Positions 17,308 through 28,176 of a stretch of DNA of 64,000 bases are shown piece after piece; within the stretch, counting starts at the first letter, position 1; each line of letters opens with the position of its first letter. The translations under genes and the position numbers were made by a program. The notes below the pieces were generated by a model that was not told the origin of the DNA, did no database searches, and saw only the letters and a list, made by a program, of their open reading frames with translations. The stretch is taken from NCBI RefSeq assembly GCF_030345075.1, contig NZ_CP128361.1:1612001-1676000 (forward strand). Reading direction: 5' to 3'. This DNA is from Solwaraspora sp. WMMA2065 (lineage in GTDB: Bacteria; Actinomycetota; Actinomycetes; Mycobacteriales; Micromonosporaceae).

Positions 17308-17862
17308 ATGAAGTCATCCCCGCTGCGCCGGACCTGCCGCAGTCGGCTGCGTCAGCTCGAGGAACAGGGCCTGCGGACGCCCCGGCCGTTCGATGCGCCA
17401 CAACTGTGCCAGCGGGTCGGTGCGGTGCTCGGCCAGCAGATCACCCTGGTCGGCGTGCCAATGCCCGCCGGTGCGCCGTTCGGCCTGACCTTCTTCACCG
17501 ACGCCGGTCATGTCGTCGCCTACGAGGAACGCACCAGCCGGGTGCACCGGGACCACATCATCGCCCACGAGATCGGCCACATCCTACTCGGCCACCGTGC
17601 CCTCGCCCTCGACGACCAGGAGGCCAGCCAACTGCTGATGCCGGCACTGCGCCCCACCCTGGTGCACCGGGTACTCGCCCGGACCGGGGTGTACAGCCGG
17701 AGCGAGGAACAGGAGGCCGAGATGATGGCGACCATCCTGCTGGAGGCCGCCGCCCGCGAGACCGACCTCGGATCGGCTCCCGCCCACGACGAAGCCGGGC
17801 CGGTCACCGACGCCGCGTTGGCGGCCCGGCTGCGGCACGGGCTCGAACCACCGCCCCGGTGA
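17308..17862 (+). CDS. ImmA/IrrE-family metallo-endopeptidase
   Basis: A 184-residue protease with the gluzincin motif in 'HIIAHEIGHILLGH' (His87, Glu88, His91). A downstream Glu in 'SEEQEAEMMATILL' is the third metal ligand candidate. ImmA/IrrE enzymes cleave XRE repressors, and the XRE gene lies immediately upstream. ATG 17308 is chosen; an in-frame GTG at 17257 overlaps the XRE stop as GTGA and would add 17 residues, also plausible. The end is six bases from the next gene. Confidence 0.87.
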   Translation: MKSSPLRRTCRSRLRQLEEQGLRTPRPFDAPQLCQRVGAVLGQQITLVGVPMPAGAPFGLTFFTDAGHVVAYEERTSRVHRDHIIAHEIGHILLGHRALALDDQEASQLLMPALRPTLVHRVLARTGVYSRSEEQEAEMMATILLEAAARETDLGSAPAHDEAGPVTDAALAARLRHGLEPPPR

Positions 17863-17868
17863 GCGCCG

Positions 17869-19098
17869 ATGGACACCCCACTGTACGCGGTCTGCGCGGC
17901 CGCCGGCTGGCTCGCCTTCGGCTACAAACTGCGTGACCTGCGGCGGGACCGCGACAACCGGGTGCTGAGGGCGATGGTGTACGCCTTCTGTTCGTTCGCC
18001 GCCGGTGTGACCGTCGCCGTCCGGCCGGTCGCCGAGGCGGTGGACCGGATCACCGGGCTGCCGAACCTGGCCAAGCTGCTGGCGCACGCCGGGGTGATGG
18101 GGGTCGCGGCCAACTCCGAGATCCTGCTGCTGTTCCTGGCCCTGCCGCCGACGGTCGCGGCCCGCCGGGTCCGGCGTCGGGTGATCGCCTCGGTGACCGC
18201 GTCCGGACTGCTCACCGCACTCTGGGCGTCCACGTTGACCGGTGCCGCACCGGTCCGGTTGGTGGTCGAGGACGCCGCTCATCCGGCGGTCGCCGGCTAC
18301 CTGGTCGTCTACCTGGTCGTCTTCGTCTGCTACGCCACCGACCTGGCCCGGCTCTGCTGGCGCTTCTCCCTGGTCACGCCACGTCGGTGGCTCCGTCGTG
18401 GACTGCGGATCACCGCCTTCGGCGCGGCCGCCGCACTACTGTACTGCGCCACCAAGGCCGGCTACCTGATCGCCTACCGGATCGGCCGGGAACCGGCCGG
18501 CGAACCGCAGATCGCGGCGGTCCTGGTGACCGTCGGTGCGCTCGCCATGCTGATCGGGCTCACCCTGCCGACCTGGGGTCCCATGGTGGACACCGGGCGG
18601 GCCTGGTTGCGGCGGCACCGGTCGTGGCACCGATTGGCGCCACTGTGGCGGGCGGTCAGCGCGGCGCAACCGCACCTGGTCCTCGACGACCGGGCCCACC
18701 ACCGGCGGGTGGCCCTACGCGACATCGACTACGCGCTGCACCGCCGGATCACCGAGATCCGGGACGGCCGGTTGGCACTGCGCCCGTACATTGACTGTCG
18801 GATCGCGCCGACGGCCGACCGGCTGGCCGCGGCGGCCGGCCTGGCCGGCACCGACCGCGCGGCGCTGGTCGAGGCGGCGATGATCGCCGCCGGGACGCGG
18901 CAGGCCGCCACCGGCGGGCCGGTGCGGGAGCCGGACTTCTCCGAGCCGCACGATCCGCCGAACGGCTATTCTGGCGAGGTCGCCTGGTTGAGTCGGGTGG
19001 CCGAGTGGTTCAGCCGCTCTCCGCTGGTCGGCCAGGTGCTGGCCGCCGATGCGTCGTCGCCCGAGCTATGGCCCGCGCCGCCGCCATACCGATCCTGA
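17869..19098 (+). CDS. MAB_1171c/DUF6545-family membrane protein
   Basis: A 409-residue protein with seven hydrophobic segments in the first 240 residues (the last near 'LVTVGALAMLIGLTLPTWGP') and a cytosolic C-terminal half containing 'LRDIDYALHRRITEIRDGRLALRPY', the conserved tail of the MAB_1171c family. These are annotated as putative transporters but have no established function. In actinomycetes they recur beside XRE and ImmA genes, as here. The 3' end overlaps the oxygenase gene. Confidence 0.82.
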   Translation: MDTPLYAVCAAAGWLAFGYKLRDLRRDRDNRVLRAMVYAFCSFAAGVTVAVRPVAEAVDRITGLPNLAKLLAHAGVMGVAANSEILLLFLALPPTVAARRVRRRVIASVTASGLLTALWASTLTGAAPVRLVVEDAAHPAVAGYLVVYLVVFVCYATDLARLCWRFSLVTPRRWLRRGLRITAFGAAAALLYCATKAGYLIAYRIGREPAGEPQIAAVLVTVGALAMLIGLTLPTWGPMVDTGRAWLRRHRSWHRLAPLWRAVSAAQPHLVLDDRAHHRRVALRDIDYALHRRITEIRDGRLALRPYIDCRIAPTADRLAAAAGLAGTDRAALVEAAMIAAGTRQAATGGPVREPDFSEPHDPPNGYSGEVAWLSRVAEWFSRSPLVGQVLAADASSPELWPAPPPYRS

Positions 19099-19991
19099 AC
19101 GGGGTCTTCGTGCAGCCGCACCGCTACGCCGACCTCCGGCGGATCCGTATCCTCGACCCGCAGCACGACTACCTCGAGATCTATCAGACGATGGTGCGAT
19201 ACGAGTTCCCGTGGGACAGCAAACTCGGCCTGAACCTGGCGTTCAACCGCTCCTTCTCGCTGCCCCGGGTCGCCGCCGTGCACGTGCGCACCGGTGAGCT
19301 GCTGCACCACACGCGCAAGCGGATCGACGACACCGGATTGCTGATGTACGAAGTGATGCTGCACGGTTTCGACGCCCCGCGCGGTCGCGACGCGATCCGG
19401 CGGACCAATCAGATCCACCGCCACTACGACATTGCCGACGACGACTACCGCTACGTCCTCGGCTGTCTGGTGGTCGTCCCGATCCGCTGGCTGGAGCGGT
19501 ACGGCTGGCGGCGGCCCTGCTGCCATGAACGGACCGCCGCCTACCACTACTACCAGGAGCTAGGCCGAAGGATGGGCATCCGGGACATTCCGGGCTCCTT
19601 CCGCGAGTTCGCCACCTGGTTCGACGACCGCGACCGGACGCATCTGCGCTACAACGACGACGCCGCCTCGATCGAGCGGGCCACCCGGGCGCTGCTGCGC
19701 GGCAAGATTCCGCGACCGCTCGCGCCGGTCGGTGACGCGCTGGTCGCCGCCATGTACGACGAACGGCTGCGGGCCGCGACCGGGGTAGCCACGCCGAGCC
19801 CGGCGGTGCGCGCGGGCCTGCACGTCGGGCTGCGGCTACGCGCCGCGATGCTGCGCTGGGCCGGCCGACCTCGGCAGACCCCGCTGTTCGCCGACGGAAT
19901 CCACACACCTACGTATCCGGACGGATACGACATATCCCGGCTCGGCCCGGTCACGACGCAACCCGGCCATCACACCCAGGGATCGTCGTAG
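19068..19991 (+). CDS. MpaB/DUF2236-family oxygenase
   Basis: A 307-residue protein resembling the MpaB/rubber-oxygenase catalytic domain family. Diagnostic segments are 'IHRHYDIADDDYRYVLGCLVVVPIRWLERYGWR' in shortened form near residues 113-145 and a downstream 'YYQELGRRMGI'. Relatives are b-type haem proteins that cleave or oxidise isoprenoids. Start uncertain: ATG 19068 overlaps the previous gene by 31 bp and lacks a good ribosome site. As the last gene of the cassette it is a likely effector. Confidence 0.75.
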   Translation: MARAAAIPILNGVFVQPHRYADLRRIRILDPQHDYLEIYQTMVRYEFPWDSKLGLNLAFNRSFSLPRVAAVHVRTGELLHHTRKRIDDTGLLMYEVMLHGFDAPRGRDAIRRTNQIHRHYDIADDDYRYVLGCLVVVPIRWLERYGWRRPCCHERTAAYHYYQELGRRMGIRDIPGSFREFATWFDDRDRTHLRYNDDAASIERATRALLRGKIPRPLAPVGDALVAAMYDERLRAATGVATPSPAVRAGLHVGLRLRAAMLRWAGRPRQTPLFADGIHTPTYPDGYDISRLGPVTTQPGHHTQGSS

Positions 19992-20088
19992 TCGAGCAGA
20001 CACGCTAAGTCGATCACGTTCGGTGGATGTGGTCACAGTCCGGGTACGGGTCCGACCATCAGTGCGACGCACCCTTAACATCCCGTGC

Positions 20089-21981
20089 ATGACGGTGCCA
20101 TCCGAGAGCCTCGACCCGGCCGCTGGATTCCCACCGGCCACGCCGGACGACTGGCGACGGCTCGCGCTCGGCGTCCTGCGCAAGTCGGGCGCCGCCGGCC
20201 CGGACACCCCGGCCGAATCCGTGGACGAACTGCTGGCCACCACCACCTACGACGGCGTCCGGATCGCCCCGCTGCACACCCGGCAGGCGGCCCCACCGGG
20301 GGTCGGGGTGCCCGGTACGGCACCGTACGTACGCGGTGCCCAGGCCCGGCGCGACGGTGGCGGCGCGGGCGGCACCGACCCGGCCGCGACGGTTGCCGGC
20401 TGGGACGTCCGGCAGCGGTACGTCGACCCGGATCCGAAGGCGGTCCGGGAGGCGGTGCTGACCGACCTCGCCAACGGTGCCACCTCGGTCTGGATCGATC
20501 TGAGCGCGGGCGGCCTGCGCGCGAGCGACCTGCCGGAGGCGCTCGACGGGGTCCACCTCGGCCTCGCTCCGGTGGTGCTCGACGCCGGCGCGGACAGCGT
20601 CGCCGCGGCCGAGGCGTTGCTCGCGCTCGCCGACGACCGGAGCGTCGAACGCGACGCCCTGGCCGGCTGCCTGGGCGCCGACCCGCTCGGCTGGCAGGCC
20701 CGCACCGGCCAGGCCGGCGACCTCGCGCAACTCGCCGTCCTCGCCGGGTACGCCGAGCGGTCGCCGATGCTGCGTACAGTCACTGTGGACGCCACCGCGT
20801 ACCACGACGCGGGCGGTGGCGACGCCCAGGAGATCGGCTGCGCCCTGGCCACCGGGCTAGCCTATCTCCGGGCCCTCACCGACGCCGGGCTCGACCTACC
20901 GGCCGCCTTCGGGCAACTGGAGTTCCGCTTCGCCGCCACCACCGACCAATTCGCCACCATCGCCAAGCTGCGCGCCGCTCGGCAGGCCTGGGCCCGGGTC
21001 GGGCAGCTCTGCGGGGTGCCCGAGGCAGGTCGGCAGCGGCAGCACGCGGTCACCTCCGCCGCGATGATGACCGCCCGGGATCCGTGGGTGAACATGCTGC
21101 GCACCACCGTCGCCTGCTTCGCGGCCGGGGCCGGCGGGGCGGACGCGGTCACTGTCGCGCCGTTCGACGCCCGACTGGGGCTGCCGGACGGCTTCGCCCG
21201 GCGGATCGCCCGCAACACCCAGTCGGTGCTGCTCGCCGAGGCGCACCTCGGCCGGGTGCTGGACCCGGCCGGCGGGTCCTGGTACATCGAACAGCTCACC
21301 GCGGACCTGGCGGCGGCCGCCTGGGACTGGTTCACCGAGATCGAGCGGGCCGGCGGGGCCGCCGCCGCGCTGTCCGCCGGGCTGATCGCCGACCGCATCG
21401 ACGACACCTGGCGGCGCCGGGCCGACAACCTGGCGCGCCGGCGGGACCCGGTCACCGGGGTCAGCGAGTTCCCCAACCTGGACGAGCGACTGCCCGCCCG
21501 TACCCCGGCGCCCGTACCGCCCGGCGGCGGCCTGCCGCGACGGTTCCACGCCGGGGCGTTCGAGGCCCGGCGGGACCGGGCCGACGCGTACCTGGCGGCC
21601 ACCGGTTCCCGGCCGAGCGTCTTCCTGGCCACCCTGGGCCCGCTCGCGGCGCACAGCGCCCGTGCCGGGTTCGCCGGCAACCTCTTCGCCGCCGGTGGGA
21701 TCGCCACCACCCGGGGCGGCGACCCGGCCGACGATCCGGCGGCGATCGCCGCCGCGTTCGCCGCCGACCCGTCCGCCGTGGCCTGCATCTGCGGCACCGA
21801 CGCCAGCTACGCGGCGGCAGCGGCGCCGCTGGCCGCCGCGCTGGCCGCTGCCGGGGCCCGGCGGGTCTGGCTGGCCGGTCGGCCCGGTGACCATGCCCAG
21901 GTAGACGGCTACCTGTACGCCGGCTGCGACGCGACGGCCGTCCTCGACGCCACGTTCGACGACCTGGAGGTCCCCCGATGA
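20089..21981 (+). CDS. mutA: methylmalonyl-CoA mutase small subunit
   Basis: A 630-residue mutase small (beta) subunit. It has the TIM-barrel homology of the large subunit, including '[31 protein letters not shown]', but its degenerate C-terminal B12 domain lacks the DxHxxG cobalamin motif, as expected for a non-catalytic subunit. ATG 20089 chosen; the frame extends upstream without family similarity. It overlaps mutB by ATGA. The heterodimer interconverts succinyl-CoA and methylmalonyl-CoA. Confidence 0.93.
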   Translation: MTVPSESLDPAAGFPPATPDDWRRLALGVLRKSGAAGPDTPAESVDELLATTTYDGVRIAPLHTRQAAPPGVGVPGTAPYVRGAQARRDGGGAGGTDPAATVAGWDVRQRYVDPDPKAVREAVLTDLANGATSVWIDLSAGGLRASDLPEALDGVHLGLAPVVLDAGADSVAAAEALLALADDRSVERDALAGCLGADPLGWQARTGQAGDLAQLAVLAGYAERSPMLRTVTVDATAYHDAGGGDAQEIGCALATGLAYLRALTDAGLDLPAAFGQLEFRFAATTDQFATIAKLRAARQAWARVGQLCGVPEAGRQRQHAVTSAAMMTARDPWVNMLRTTVACFAAGAGGADAVTVAPFDARLGLPDGFARRIARNTQSVLLAEAHLGRVLDPAGGSWYIEQLTADLAAAAWDWFTEIERAGGAAAALSAGLIADRIDDTWRRRADNLARRRDPVTGVSEFPNLDERLPARTPAPVPPGGGLPRRFHAGAFEARRDRADAYLAATGSRPSVFLATLGPLAAHSARAGFAGNLFAAGGIATTRGGDPADDPAAIAAAFAADPSAVACICGTDASYAAAAAPLAAALAAAGARRVWLAGRPGDHAQVDGYLYAGCDATAVLDATFDDLEVPR

Positions 21982-24182
21982 TCCCGGACTTCACGCAGGC
22001 CACACTGCTGCCACCGGACGCCGCGGGCAGCGTCGGCGGGCCGGCCGCGGCACCGGGCCCGCAGCCGCCCGGGCCGAGCTGGCACACGCCGGAGGGGATC
22101 GAGGTCGCGCCGCTGTACACCGCGGCGGACACCGCCGACCTGACCTTCCTCGACACGGTGCCCGGCGTCCCGCCGTACCTGCGCGGACCGTACCCGACGA
22201 TGTACACCACTCAGCCGTGGACGATTCGCCAGTACGCCGGGTTCTCCACCGCTGAGGAGTCCAACGCCTTCTACCGGCGCAACCTGGCCGCCGGACAGAA
22301 GGGCCTGTCCATCGCCTTCGACCTGGCCACCCACCGGGGGTACGACTCCGACCACCCCCGGGTCGCCGGGGACGTGGGGATGGCCGGGGTCGCGGTGGAC
22401 TCCATTCACGACATGCGCCAGCTGTTCGACGGCATCCCCCTGGACCGGATGAGCGTGTCGATGACCATGAACGGCGCGGTGCTGCCGGTCCTGGCGCTGT
22501 ACATCGTCGCCGCCGAGGAACAGGGCGTGCCGCCGGAGAAACTCACCGGGACGATCCAGAACGACATCCTCAAGGAGTTCATGGTCCGCAACACCTACAT
22601 CTACCCGCCTGGGCCGTCGATGCGGATCATCTCCGACATCTTCGCCTACACCTCGGCACGGATGCCCCGCTTCAACTCGATCTCGATCTCCGGCTACCAC
22701 ATCCAGGAGGCCGGGGCGACCGCCGACCTGGAGCTGGCGTACACCCTCGCCGACGGCGTCGAATACCTGCGGGCCGGGCAGGCCGCCGGGTTGGCGGTGG
22801 ACACCTTCGCGCCCCGGTTGTCGTTCTTCTGGGCGATCGGGATGAACTTCTTCATGGAGGTCGCCAAGTTGCGGGCCGCCCGGCTGCTGTGGGCCCGGCT
22901 GGTCCGCGACGCCGGCGCCACCAACCCGAAGTCGTTGAGTCTGCGCACCCACTGCCAGACCTCCGGTTGGTCACTGACCGCGCAGGACGTGTTCACCAAC
23001 GTGGTCCGCACCTGTGTGGAGGCGATGGCGGCCACCCAGGGGCACACCCAGTCGCTGCACACCAACGCCCTGGACGAGGCCCTGGCGCTGCCGACCGACT
23101 TCTCCGCCCGGATCGCCCGCAACACCCAGTTGCTGCTGGCCCAGGAGTCCGGCACCAACCGGGTGATCGATCCGTGGGGTGGCAGCTACTACCTGGAACG
23201 GCTCACCCACGACCTCGCCGGGCGGGCCTGGCAGCACATCCAGGAGGTGGAGGCCGCCGGTGGGATGGCACGGGCGATCGACGAAGGGCTGCCCAAGCTG
23301 CGGATCGAGGAGGCCGCCGCCCGTACCCAGGCCCGGATCGACTCCGGCCGGCAACCGGTGATCGGGGTGAACCGGTTCCGGCCGGACGCCGACGAGCCGA
23401 TCGAGGTGCTCAAGGTCGACAACACGGCGGTACGGGCCGCGCAGCTGGAGAAGCTGCGGCGGCTGCGCGCCGAGCGGGACGGGGCGGCGTGCGACGCGGC
23501 GCTGGCCGCGCTGACCCGTGCCGCCGACGCCGGGCCCGACTCCGGCGGTGAACCACTGTCCGACAACCTGCTCGGGTTGGCGGTCGACGCCGCGCGGGCC
23601 GGGGCCACCGTCGGGGAGATCTCCGCCGCGCTGGAGCGGGTGTACGGCCGGCACGCGGCGCAGATCCGTACCATCAGCGGGGTGTACCGACAGGAGGCGG
23701 GCGCGGTGGCCGGGATCGACCGGGCCCGGGCCGCAACCGACGCGTTCGCCGTCGCCGAGGGACGCCGGCCCCGGATCCTGGTGGCGAAGATGGGCCAGGA
23801 CGGGCACGACCGGGGACAGAAGGTGGTCGCCACCGCATTCGCCGATCTCGGCTTCGACGTCGACGTGGGTCCGCTGTTCCAGACCCCGGCCGAGGTCGCC
23901 CGACAGGCCGTCGAGGCCGACGTGCACCTGGTCGGCGTCAACTCCCTCGCCGCCGGGCATCTGACCCTGGTGCCGGCGCTGCGCGACGAACTGGCCGCCC
24001 TCGGCGGGGACGACATCATGGTGATCGTCGGCGGGGTGGTGCCGCCGCAGGACTTCGAGGCGCTGCACGCCGCCGGTGCGGCGGCGATCTTCCCGCCCGG
24101 CACGGTGCTGGCCGACGCCGCGGTGGACCTGCTCGCCGAACTGTCCCGTCGGCTGGGGCACGACACCGCCGAGGCCGGATGA
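21978..24182 (+). CDS. mutB: methylmalonyl-CoA mutase large (catalytic) subunit
   Basis: A 734-residue catalytic subunit. The barrel contains '[15 protein letters not shown]' and '[16 protein letters not shown]', and the C-terminal B12 domain has '[13 protein letters not shown]', whose His is the lower cobalt ligand. Length matches the family (about 730). It feeds propionyl-CoA carbon into or out of the TCA cycle and supplies methylmalonyl-CoA for polyketides. Coupled by 4-bp overlaps to mutA and meaB. Confidence 0.96.
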   Translation: MIPDFTQATLLPPDAAGSVGGPAAAPGPQPPGPSWHTPEGIEVAPLYTAADTADLTFLDTVPGVPPYLRGPYPTMYTTQPWTIRQYAGFSTAEESNAFYRRNLAAGQKGLSIAFDLATHRGYDSDHPRVAGDVGMAGVAVDSIHDMRQLFDGIPLDRMSVSMTMNGAVLPVLALYIVAAEEQGVPPEKLTGTIQNDILKEFMVRNTYIYPPGPSMRIISDIFAYTSARMPRFNSISISGYHIQEAGATADLELAYTLADGVEYLRAGQAAGLAVDTFAPRLSFFWAIGMNFFMEVAKLRAARLLWARLVRDAGATNPKSLSLRTHCQTSGWSLTAQDVFTNVVRTCVEAMAATQGHTQSLHTNALDEALALPTDFSARIARNTQLLLAQESGTNRVIDPWGGSYYLERLTHDLAGRAWQHIQEVEAAGGMARAIDEGLPKLRIEEAAARTQARIDSGRQPVIGVNRFRPDADEPIEVLKVDNTAVRAAQLEKLRRLRAERDGAACDAALAALTRAADAGPDSGGEPLSDNLLGLAVDAARAGATVGEISAALERVYGRHAAQIRTISGVYRQEAGAVAGIDRARAATDAFAVAEGRRPRILVAKMGQDGHDRGQKVVATAFADLGFDVDVGPLFQTPAEVARQAVEADVHLVGVNSLAAGHLTLVPALRDELAALGGDDIMVIVGGVVPPQDFEALHAAGAAAIFPPGTVLADAAVDLLAELSRRLGHDTAEAG

Positions 24183-25225
24183 CCGGCGGACGACGCGCGC
24201 CGGCGCCGGTGGCCGACTACGTCGCCGGAGTGCGTGCGGCGGCACCGGCGTGGCTGGCCCGGGCGATCACCCTGGTCGAGTCGACCCGGCCGGACCACCG
24301 GGCACACGCCCAGCAGGTGCTGGTGGCGCTGGCCCCGTACGCCGGGCAGGCCCGGCGGGTCGGGGTGACCGGCGTACCCGGGGTCGGCAAGTCCACCTTC
24401 ATCGACGCGCTCGGGTCCCGGCTGACCGGCGACGGGCACCGGGTCGCGGTGCTGGCGGTCGACCCGTCGTCGGCCCGAAGTGGCGGCAGCATCCTCGGCG
24501 ACAAGACCCGGATGGCCCGGCTGGCCGTTGACCCGGCCGCGTTCGTCCGCCCGTCGCCGACCGCCGGCACGCTCGGCGGGGTGGCCCGCGCCACCCGGGA
24601 GGCGATGGTGGTGGTGGAGGCAGCCGGCTACGACGTGGTGCTGGTGGAGACCGTCGGGGTCGGACAGTCCGAGACGACCGTTGCCGAGATGGTCGACACG
24701 TTTCTGCTGCTTACCCTGGCCCGCACCGGTGACCAGCTGCAGGGCATCAAGAAGGGTGTGCTGGAGCTCGCCGACGTCGTGGTGGTGAACAAGGCCGACG
24801 GCGCGCATGCGACGGAGGCCCGGTCCGCCGCACGTGAGCTGGCCGGGGCGTTACGGATGCTGCGCGGCGGGCACGACGACTGGGCCGTCCCGGTGCTCAC
24901 CGCCAGCGGCCGGGACGGGACCGGGTTGGCCGAGGTGTGGCAGCAGGTGACCGCCCACCAGGACCGGCGGCGGGCCAGCGGGGAGCTGGACCGGCACCGC
25001 CGGCAGCAGCAGCTGCGCTGGGTCTGGGCGATGGTGCGCGACGGGTTGCTGGACCAGCTGCGCGGGCATCCGGCGGTGGTCGCGCTGACCCCGCAGACCG
25101 AGAAGCGGGTGCTCGCCGGGGAAATCACTCCCGCGCAGGCCGCGGCCCAGCTGCTGGCGGCGTTCACCGGGCCCGTCGACGGCGGGGGCGACCGGTCGAG
25201 CGGTCGGGGGGTGACCGGACGCTGA
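24179..25225 (+). CDS. meaB: methylmalonyl-CoA mutase-associated GTPase MeaB
   Basis: A 348-residue G3E P-loop GTPase with Walker A 'GVPGVGKST', a switch region '[18 protein letters not shown]', '[10 protein letters not shown]' and the base-specificity motif 'NKAD'. MeaB guards cofactor loading and protects the mutase. It starts inside the mutB stop (ATGA). Its stop ends at 25225, directly abutting the convergent phosphoesterase gene, so there is no room for a conventional terminator between them. Confidence 0.95.
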   Translation: MTGGRRAPAPVADYVAGVRAAAPAWLARAITLVESTRPDHRAHAQQVLVALAPYAGQARRVGVTGVPGVGKSTFIDALGSRLTGDGHRVAVLAVDPSSARSGGSILGDKTRMARLAVDPAAFVRPSPTAGTLGGVARATREAMVVVEAAGYDVVLVETVGVGQSETTVAEMVDTFLLLTLARTGDQLQGIKKGVLELADVVVVNKADGAHATEARSAARELAGALRMLRGGHDDWAVPVLTASGRDGTGLAEVWQQVTAHQDRRRASGELDRHRRQQQLRWVWAMVRDGLLDQLRGHPAVVALTPQTEKRVLAGEITPAQAAAQLLAAFTGPVDGGGDRSSGRGVTGR

Positions 25226-26107
25226 TCAGCCCGGCTGCGGGCCGGGCAGGATCCGGCGCAGCTGGCCGGGCACCGCCAGGCGGCGACGCCACTCCCGGGG
25301 GTAGCCCACCGACACCTCCTCGAAGCGCACGCCGTCGTAGACGGTGGTGCGCGGGATGTGCAGGTGGCCGTAGACCATCACCGCCGCCCGGTACCGCAGG
25401 TGCCAGTCGGCGGTCCGGTCGGTGCCGCACCACATGGCGAACTCCGGGTAGTGCAGCACGTCCATTGGCGTGCGCACCAGCGGGTAGTGATTGACCAGGA
25501 CGGTAGGCAGCTGCGGTCCCACCTCGGCGAGGCGCCGTTCGGTCTCCGCCAGCCGTTGCCAGCACCACTGCTCCCGGGTCGGGAACGGGTCCGGGTGCAG
25601 CATCGCCTCGTCGGTGCAGACGATGCCGGTGCGGTGTGCGTACGCGAGCCCTTCCGCCTTGGTGCCGGTGCCCGGTGGCAGGAAGCTGTAGTCGTACAGG
25701 GTGAACAGCGGCGCCACCGCCGCCGGTCCGCCGGCACCGGACCAGATCAGGTACGGGTCCTCCGGGGTTCGCACGTCGAGCGACCGGCAGAGGTCGACCA
25801 GGTGCGCGTAGCGCTCCACGCCGCGCAGCTGTACCGGGTCGTGCGCGGTGGTCCACAGTTCGTGGTTGCCCGGTGACCAGATCACCTCGGCGAACCGCTC
25901 GCGCAGCGTGGCCAGTGCCCACCGCACGTCGGCGATCGTCTCGGCGACGTCGCCGGCGACGATCAGCCAGTCCTGCGGCGCCGGCGCCGCCAGGTCGGCG
26001 ACGATCTGGCGGTTCTCCGGGTACGCGATGTGCAGGTCGCTGATCGCCCACAGCGTCGGTGCCGTCCCCGTGGCCTCCCCGTCGCCGCCGATCTGCCGTA
26101 CCGTCAC
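25226..26107 (-). CDS. calcineurin-like metallophosphoesterase (cytosolic)
   Basis: A 293-residue phosphoesterase with 'WAISDLHIAYPENR' (Asp-x-His), 'VAGDVAE', 'SPGNHELW', 'LVNHYPL' and 'VYGHLHI', giving a full metal site and no signal peptide. Proteins of this type often sit beside NRPS or phosphopantetheinyl transferase genes in actinomycetes, and an adenylation protein gene lies upstream here. I chose GTG 26107, preceded by gggagg eight bases upstream. A longer reading from GTG 26218 would overlap the upstream stop as GTGA and add 37 residues. Confidence 0.88.
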   Translation of the reverse strand: MTVRQIGGDGEATGTAPTLWAISDLHIAYPENRQIVADLAAPAPQDWLIVAGDVAETIADVRWALATLRERFAEVIWSPGNHELWTTAHDPVQLRGVERYAHLVDLCRSLDVRTPEDPYLIWSGAGGPAAVAPLFTLYDYSFLPPGTGTKAEGLAYAHRTGIVCTDEAMLHPDPFPTREQWCWQRLAETERRLAEVGPQLPTVLVNHYPLVRTPMDVLHYPEFAMWCGTDRTADWHLRYRAAVMVYGHLHIPRTTVYDGVRFEEVSVGYPREWRRRLAVPGQLRRILPGPQPG

Positions 26108-26214
26108 CGTGGCCGCCTCCCGTCCGCGTTCCGTCTCCGGTCCACCGCCGGTATCGATCATCCGGTACGCGGCCGCCGAGCGGTAGCCCGCCCGCCGATC
26201 GACGTCGGCGGGGG

Positions 26215-28176
26215 TCACCCCGGTCCGAGGCCCCCACCACGACCGGCGACGCCCGCGCTGGCCGCGACCACCTCCCGGTTCTCGCCACGCCGCCGGCCCT
26301 CAGGCTCCGGCCCGGCGGCCCGGGTCACCCCGGATCGCTCGGCTGACTCGTCGCTGCTGGTCCGGCGGTCACTCCGGCCGACCAGGTGTAGCCGGCCGTC
26401 CTCGTCGAAGCGGCCCAGGTCCCCGCTGTGGTAAAGCAGCTCACCCGGGATCTCCGTGAACGGATTGGCGACGTACCCGGCAGCGGCGCGCCATGGCGTG
26501 CCGTGCCGGCCGGGGCCGACGCCGGCCCCACCGATCAGAATCGCGCCGGTGGCGCCGGGCGGCAGCAGCCGCAGCCGATGGTCGGCGACGAGCAGGTGGC
26601 AGTTGTCGACCGGCTGACCGACCGGGATGACGTCACCGTCTGTCTCGCCCACCCGGTGGTAGGCGACGGCGGCCGTCCCGACCGGACCGTACCCGGTGCT
26701 GACCTCGACCTGCGGTAGCAGGCGTCGCAGCCGGCGGGCGCTTGCCGGCCGCAGTCCCGGACCCGGCACCACGACATGCCGCAGGCTGGCAAGACGCCCG
26801 GCGACCGCAGCGTCCCGCTCAATCGCCGCCACCATCGCGTCGAGCGTGTCCGGCTCTGTTTCGATCATCGTCACCTGCTCGGCCGCGACGACGGCGACCA
26901 CGGTGGACAGATCCGGCCGACCAGCGGCGGGGGGCGGCAGCACCAGCCGTCCACCGGTCGTCAACGGCCAGATAAGGTTGCCGACGGCCGGACCCGGCCC
27001 GAGGCCGCCCGGCAGCACGACCTCGCCGCCGGTGACGGCGAAGAAGCGGGTCATGAAGTGCACCCGGTCCGTCAGTGCCACATGCCGACTGACGGTGCAG
27101 CGCGGCACCCCGTCCCCGGCGGCGGTGACCAGGGCGTGCGCCGGGTCGTCAGGCGTCCCGGTCGGTTCCGGGCGCCGGGGCGACGGCGGGACCTGACCCG
27201 GCCGTACGTCGATCACGCGTGCGCCGGACAGCGCCGGGTCCCCGGGCGGCGCGGCGGCAAGCACGGGCGCACCGGGCACCGAGGCCAGCACGGTCCGTAG
27301 CCTGGCCGGGGACCAGCGCGGGTCGACGGTGACGTGGACGGCCCTGATCTTGAGCAACGCAAGACTGGCCACCGACAGCGCCGGGCCGGCGGCGAGCAGT
27401 ACCGGCACCGGATCGCCGGCCCGTACACCGACCTCGGCCAGGGACGCGGCCAGTCCGTTGGCGGCGTCGTCCAGTTCACGGTAGGTCAGGCGGCCCCCCG
27501 GGCCGCTGACCGCGACCCGCCCCGGATGCCGGTCCACCGCCTGCTCGACCAGCAGGGACAGCGGACGGAACGGCCCACGGTCCACCCGACGACCGGCGTA
27601 CCGGTCGAGGAGCAGGTCACGCGAGGCACCGCTGATGCCGGCGGTGCGCCAGCTGGCCTGGCCGGGTTCGTCGACCAGTTCGCGCAGCACCTCCGCGTAC
27701 AGCTCGGCGACCGCCGGCAGGCAGTGCCGCCACGGGTCCCCGCCGGGGCAGCTGGCGTGGATGGTCAGGTGGTTCGCGGTGACCCGCCAGTCGATGCGGG
27801 CGGTGGGTGGGCCGGGCGGGGCCGCCACCCCGGTGGTCGCCCGCACCAGCAGGGCGTCCCGCCGCTCCGGCAGCAGGTCCACCGGGCGCAGCCGCCGGGA
27901 CAGCCAGGAGCGGACCGCCGGTCCGGCCAGATGGCGCAGTTGCTCAGGGGGATCGACCAGGTCGAGGCCGAGCGTCGCCGTGGTCGACCGGATCGGCACC
28001 GGCCGGTCCAACCGGGCTGCGGTCTCCAGCGCGGCGAGCGCACCGAAAACGGCCGCCTGGGCTTCGTCGATCGACGTCCGGCCGCCGGCACAGGACGTGC
28101 GGTAGGTCGCCACAGTCGGGGCCACCCGGGTGGATGCCGCCGTCCCGTCGCTGGCCTGGACACGTTCGGATGCCAT
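26215..28176 (-). CDS. degenerate NRPS-like condensation-remnant/adenylation protein
   Basis: A 653-residue protein. Residues 20-195 look like the C-terminal half of a condensation domain. Residues 205-600 are an AMP-binding fold with 'LTYRELDDAANGLA', 'STGYGPVGTAAVAYH' (A5-like) and 'YHSGDLGRFDEDGRLHLVGRSD' (A7/A8). The A3 phosphate loop is replaced by 'VTAAGDGVPRC', and the chain ends shortly after A8 in an Arg/Gly-rich tail without the A10 lysine. No carrier domain follows. Catalysis is doubtful. ATG 28176 has ggggagg eight bases upstream. Confidence 0.72.
   Translation of the reverse strand: MASERVQASDGTAASTRVAPTVATYRTSCAGGRTSIDEAQAAVFGALAALETAARLDRPVPIRSTTATLGLDLVDPPEQLRHLAGPAVRSWLSRRLRPVDLLPERRDALLVRATTGVAAPPGPPTARIDWRVTANHLTIHASCPGGDPWRHCLPAVAELYAEVLRELVDEPGQASWRTAGISGASRDLLLDRYAGRRVDRGPFRPLSLLVEQAVDRHPGRVAVSGPGGRLTYRELDDAANGLAASLAEVGVRAGDPVPVLLAAGPALSVASLALLKIRAVHVTVDPRWSPARLRTVLASVPGAPVLAAAPPGDPALSGARVIDVRPGQVPPSPRRPEPTGTPDDPAHALVTAAGDGVPRCTVSRHVALTDRVHFMTRFFAVTGGEVVLPGGLGPGPAVGNLIWPLTTGGRLVLPPPAAGRPDLSTVVAVVAAEQVTMIETEPDTLDAMVAAIERDAAVAGRLASLRHVVVPGPGLRPASARRLRRLLPQVEVSTGYGPVGTAAVAYHRVGETDGDVIPVGQPVDNCHLLVADHRLRLLPPGATGAILIGGAGVGPGRHGTPWRAAAGYVANPFTEIPGELLYHSGDLGRFDEDGRLHLVGRSDRRTSSDESAERSGVTRAAGPEPEGRRRGENREVVAASAGVAGRGGGLGPG

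Noticed and set aside
26215-28176. Start of a full NRPS biosynthetic cluster
   Set aside because: No carrier, thioesterase or second condensation domain follows; the neighbours are a phosphoesterase and a cellulase.
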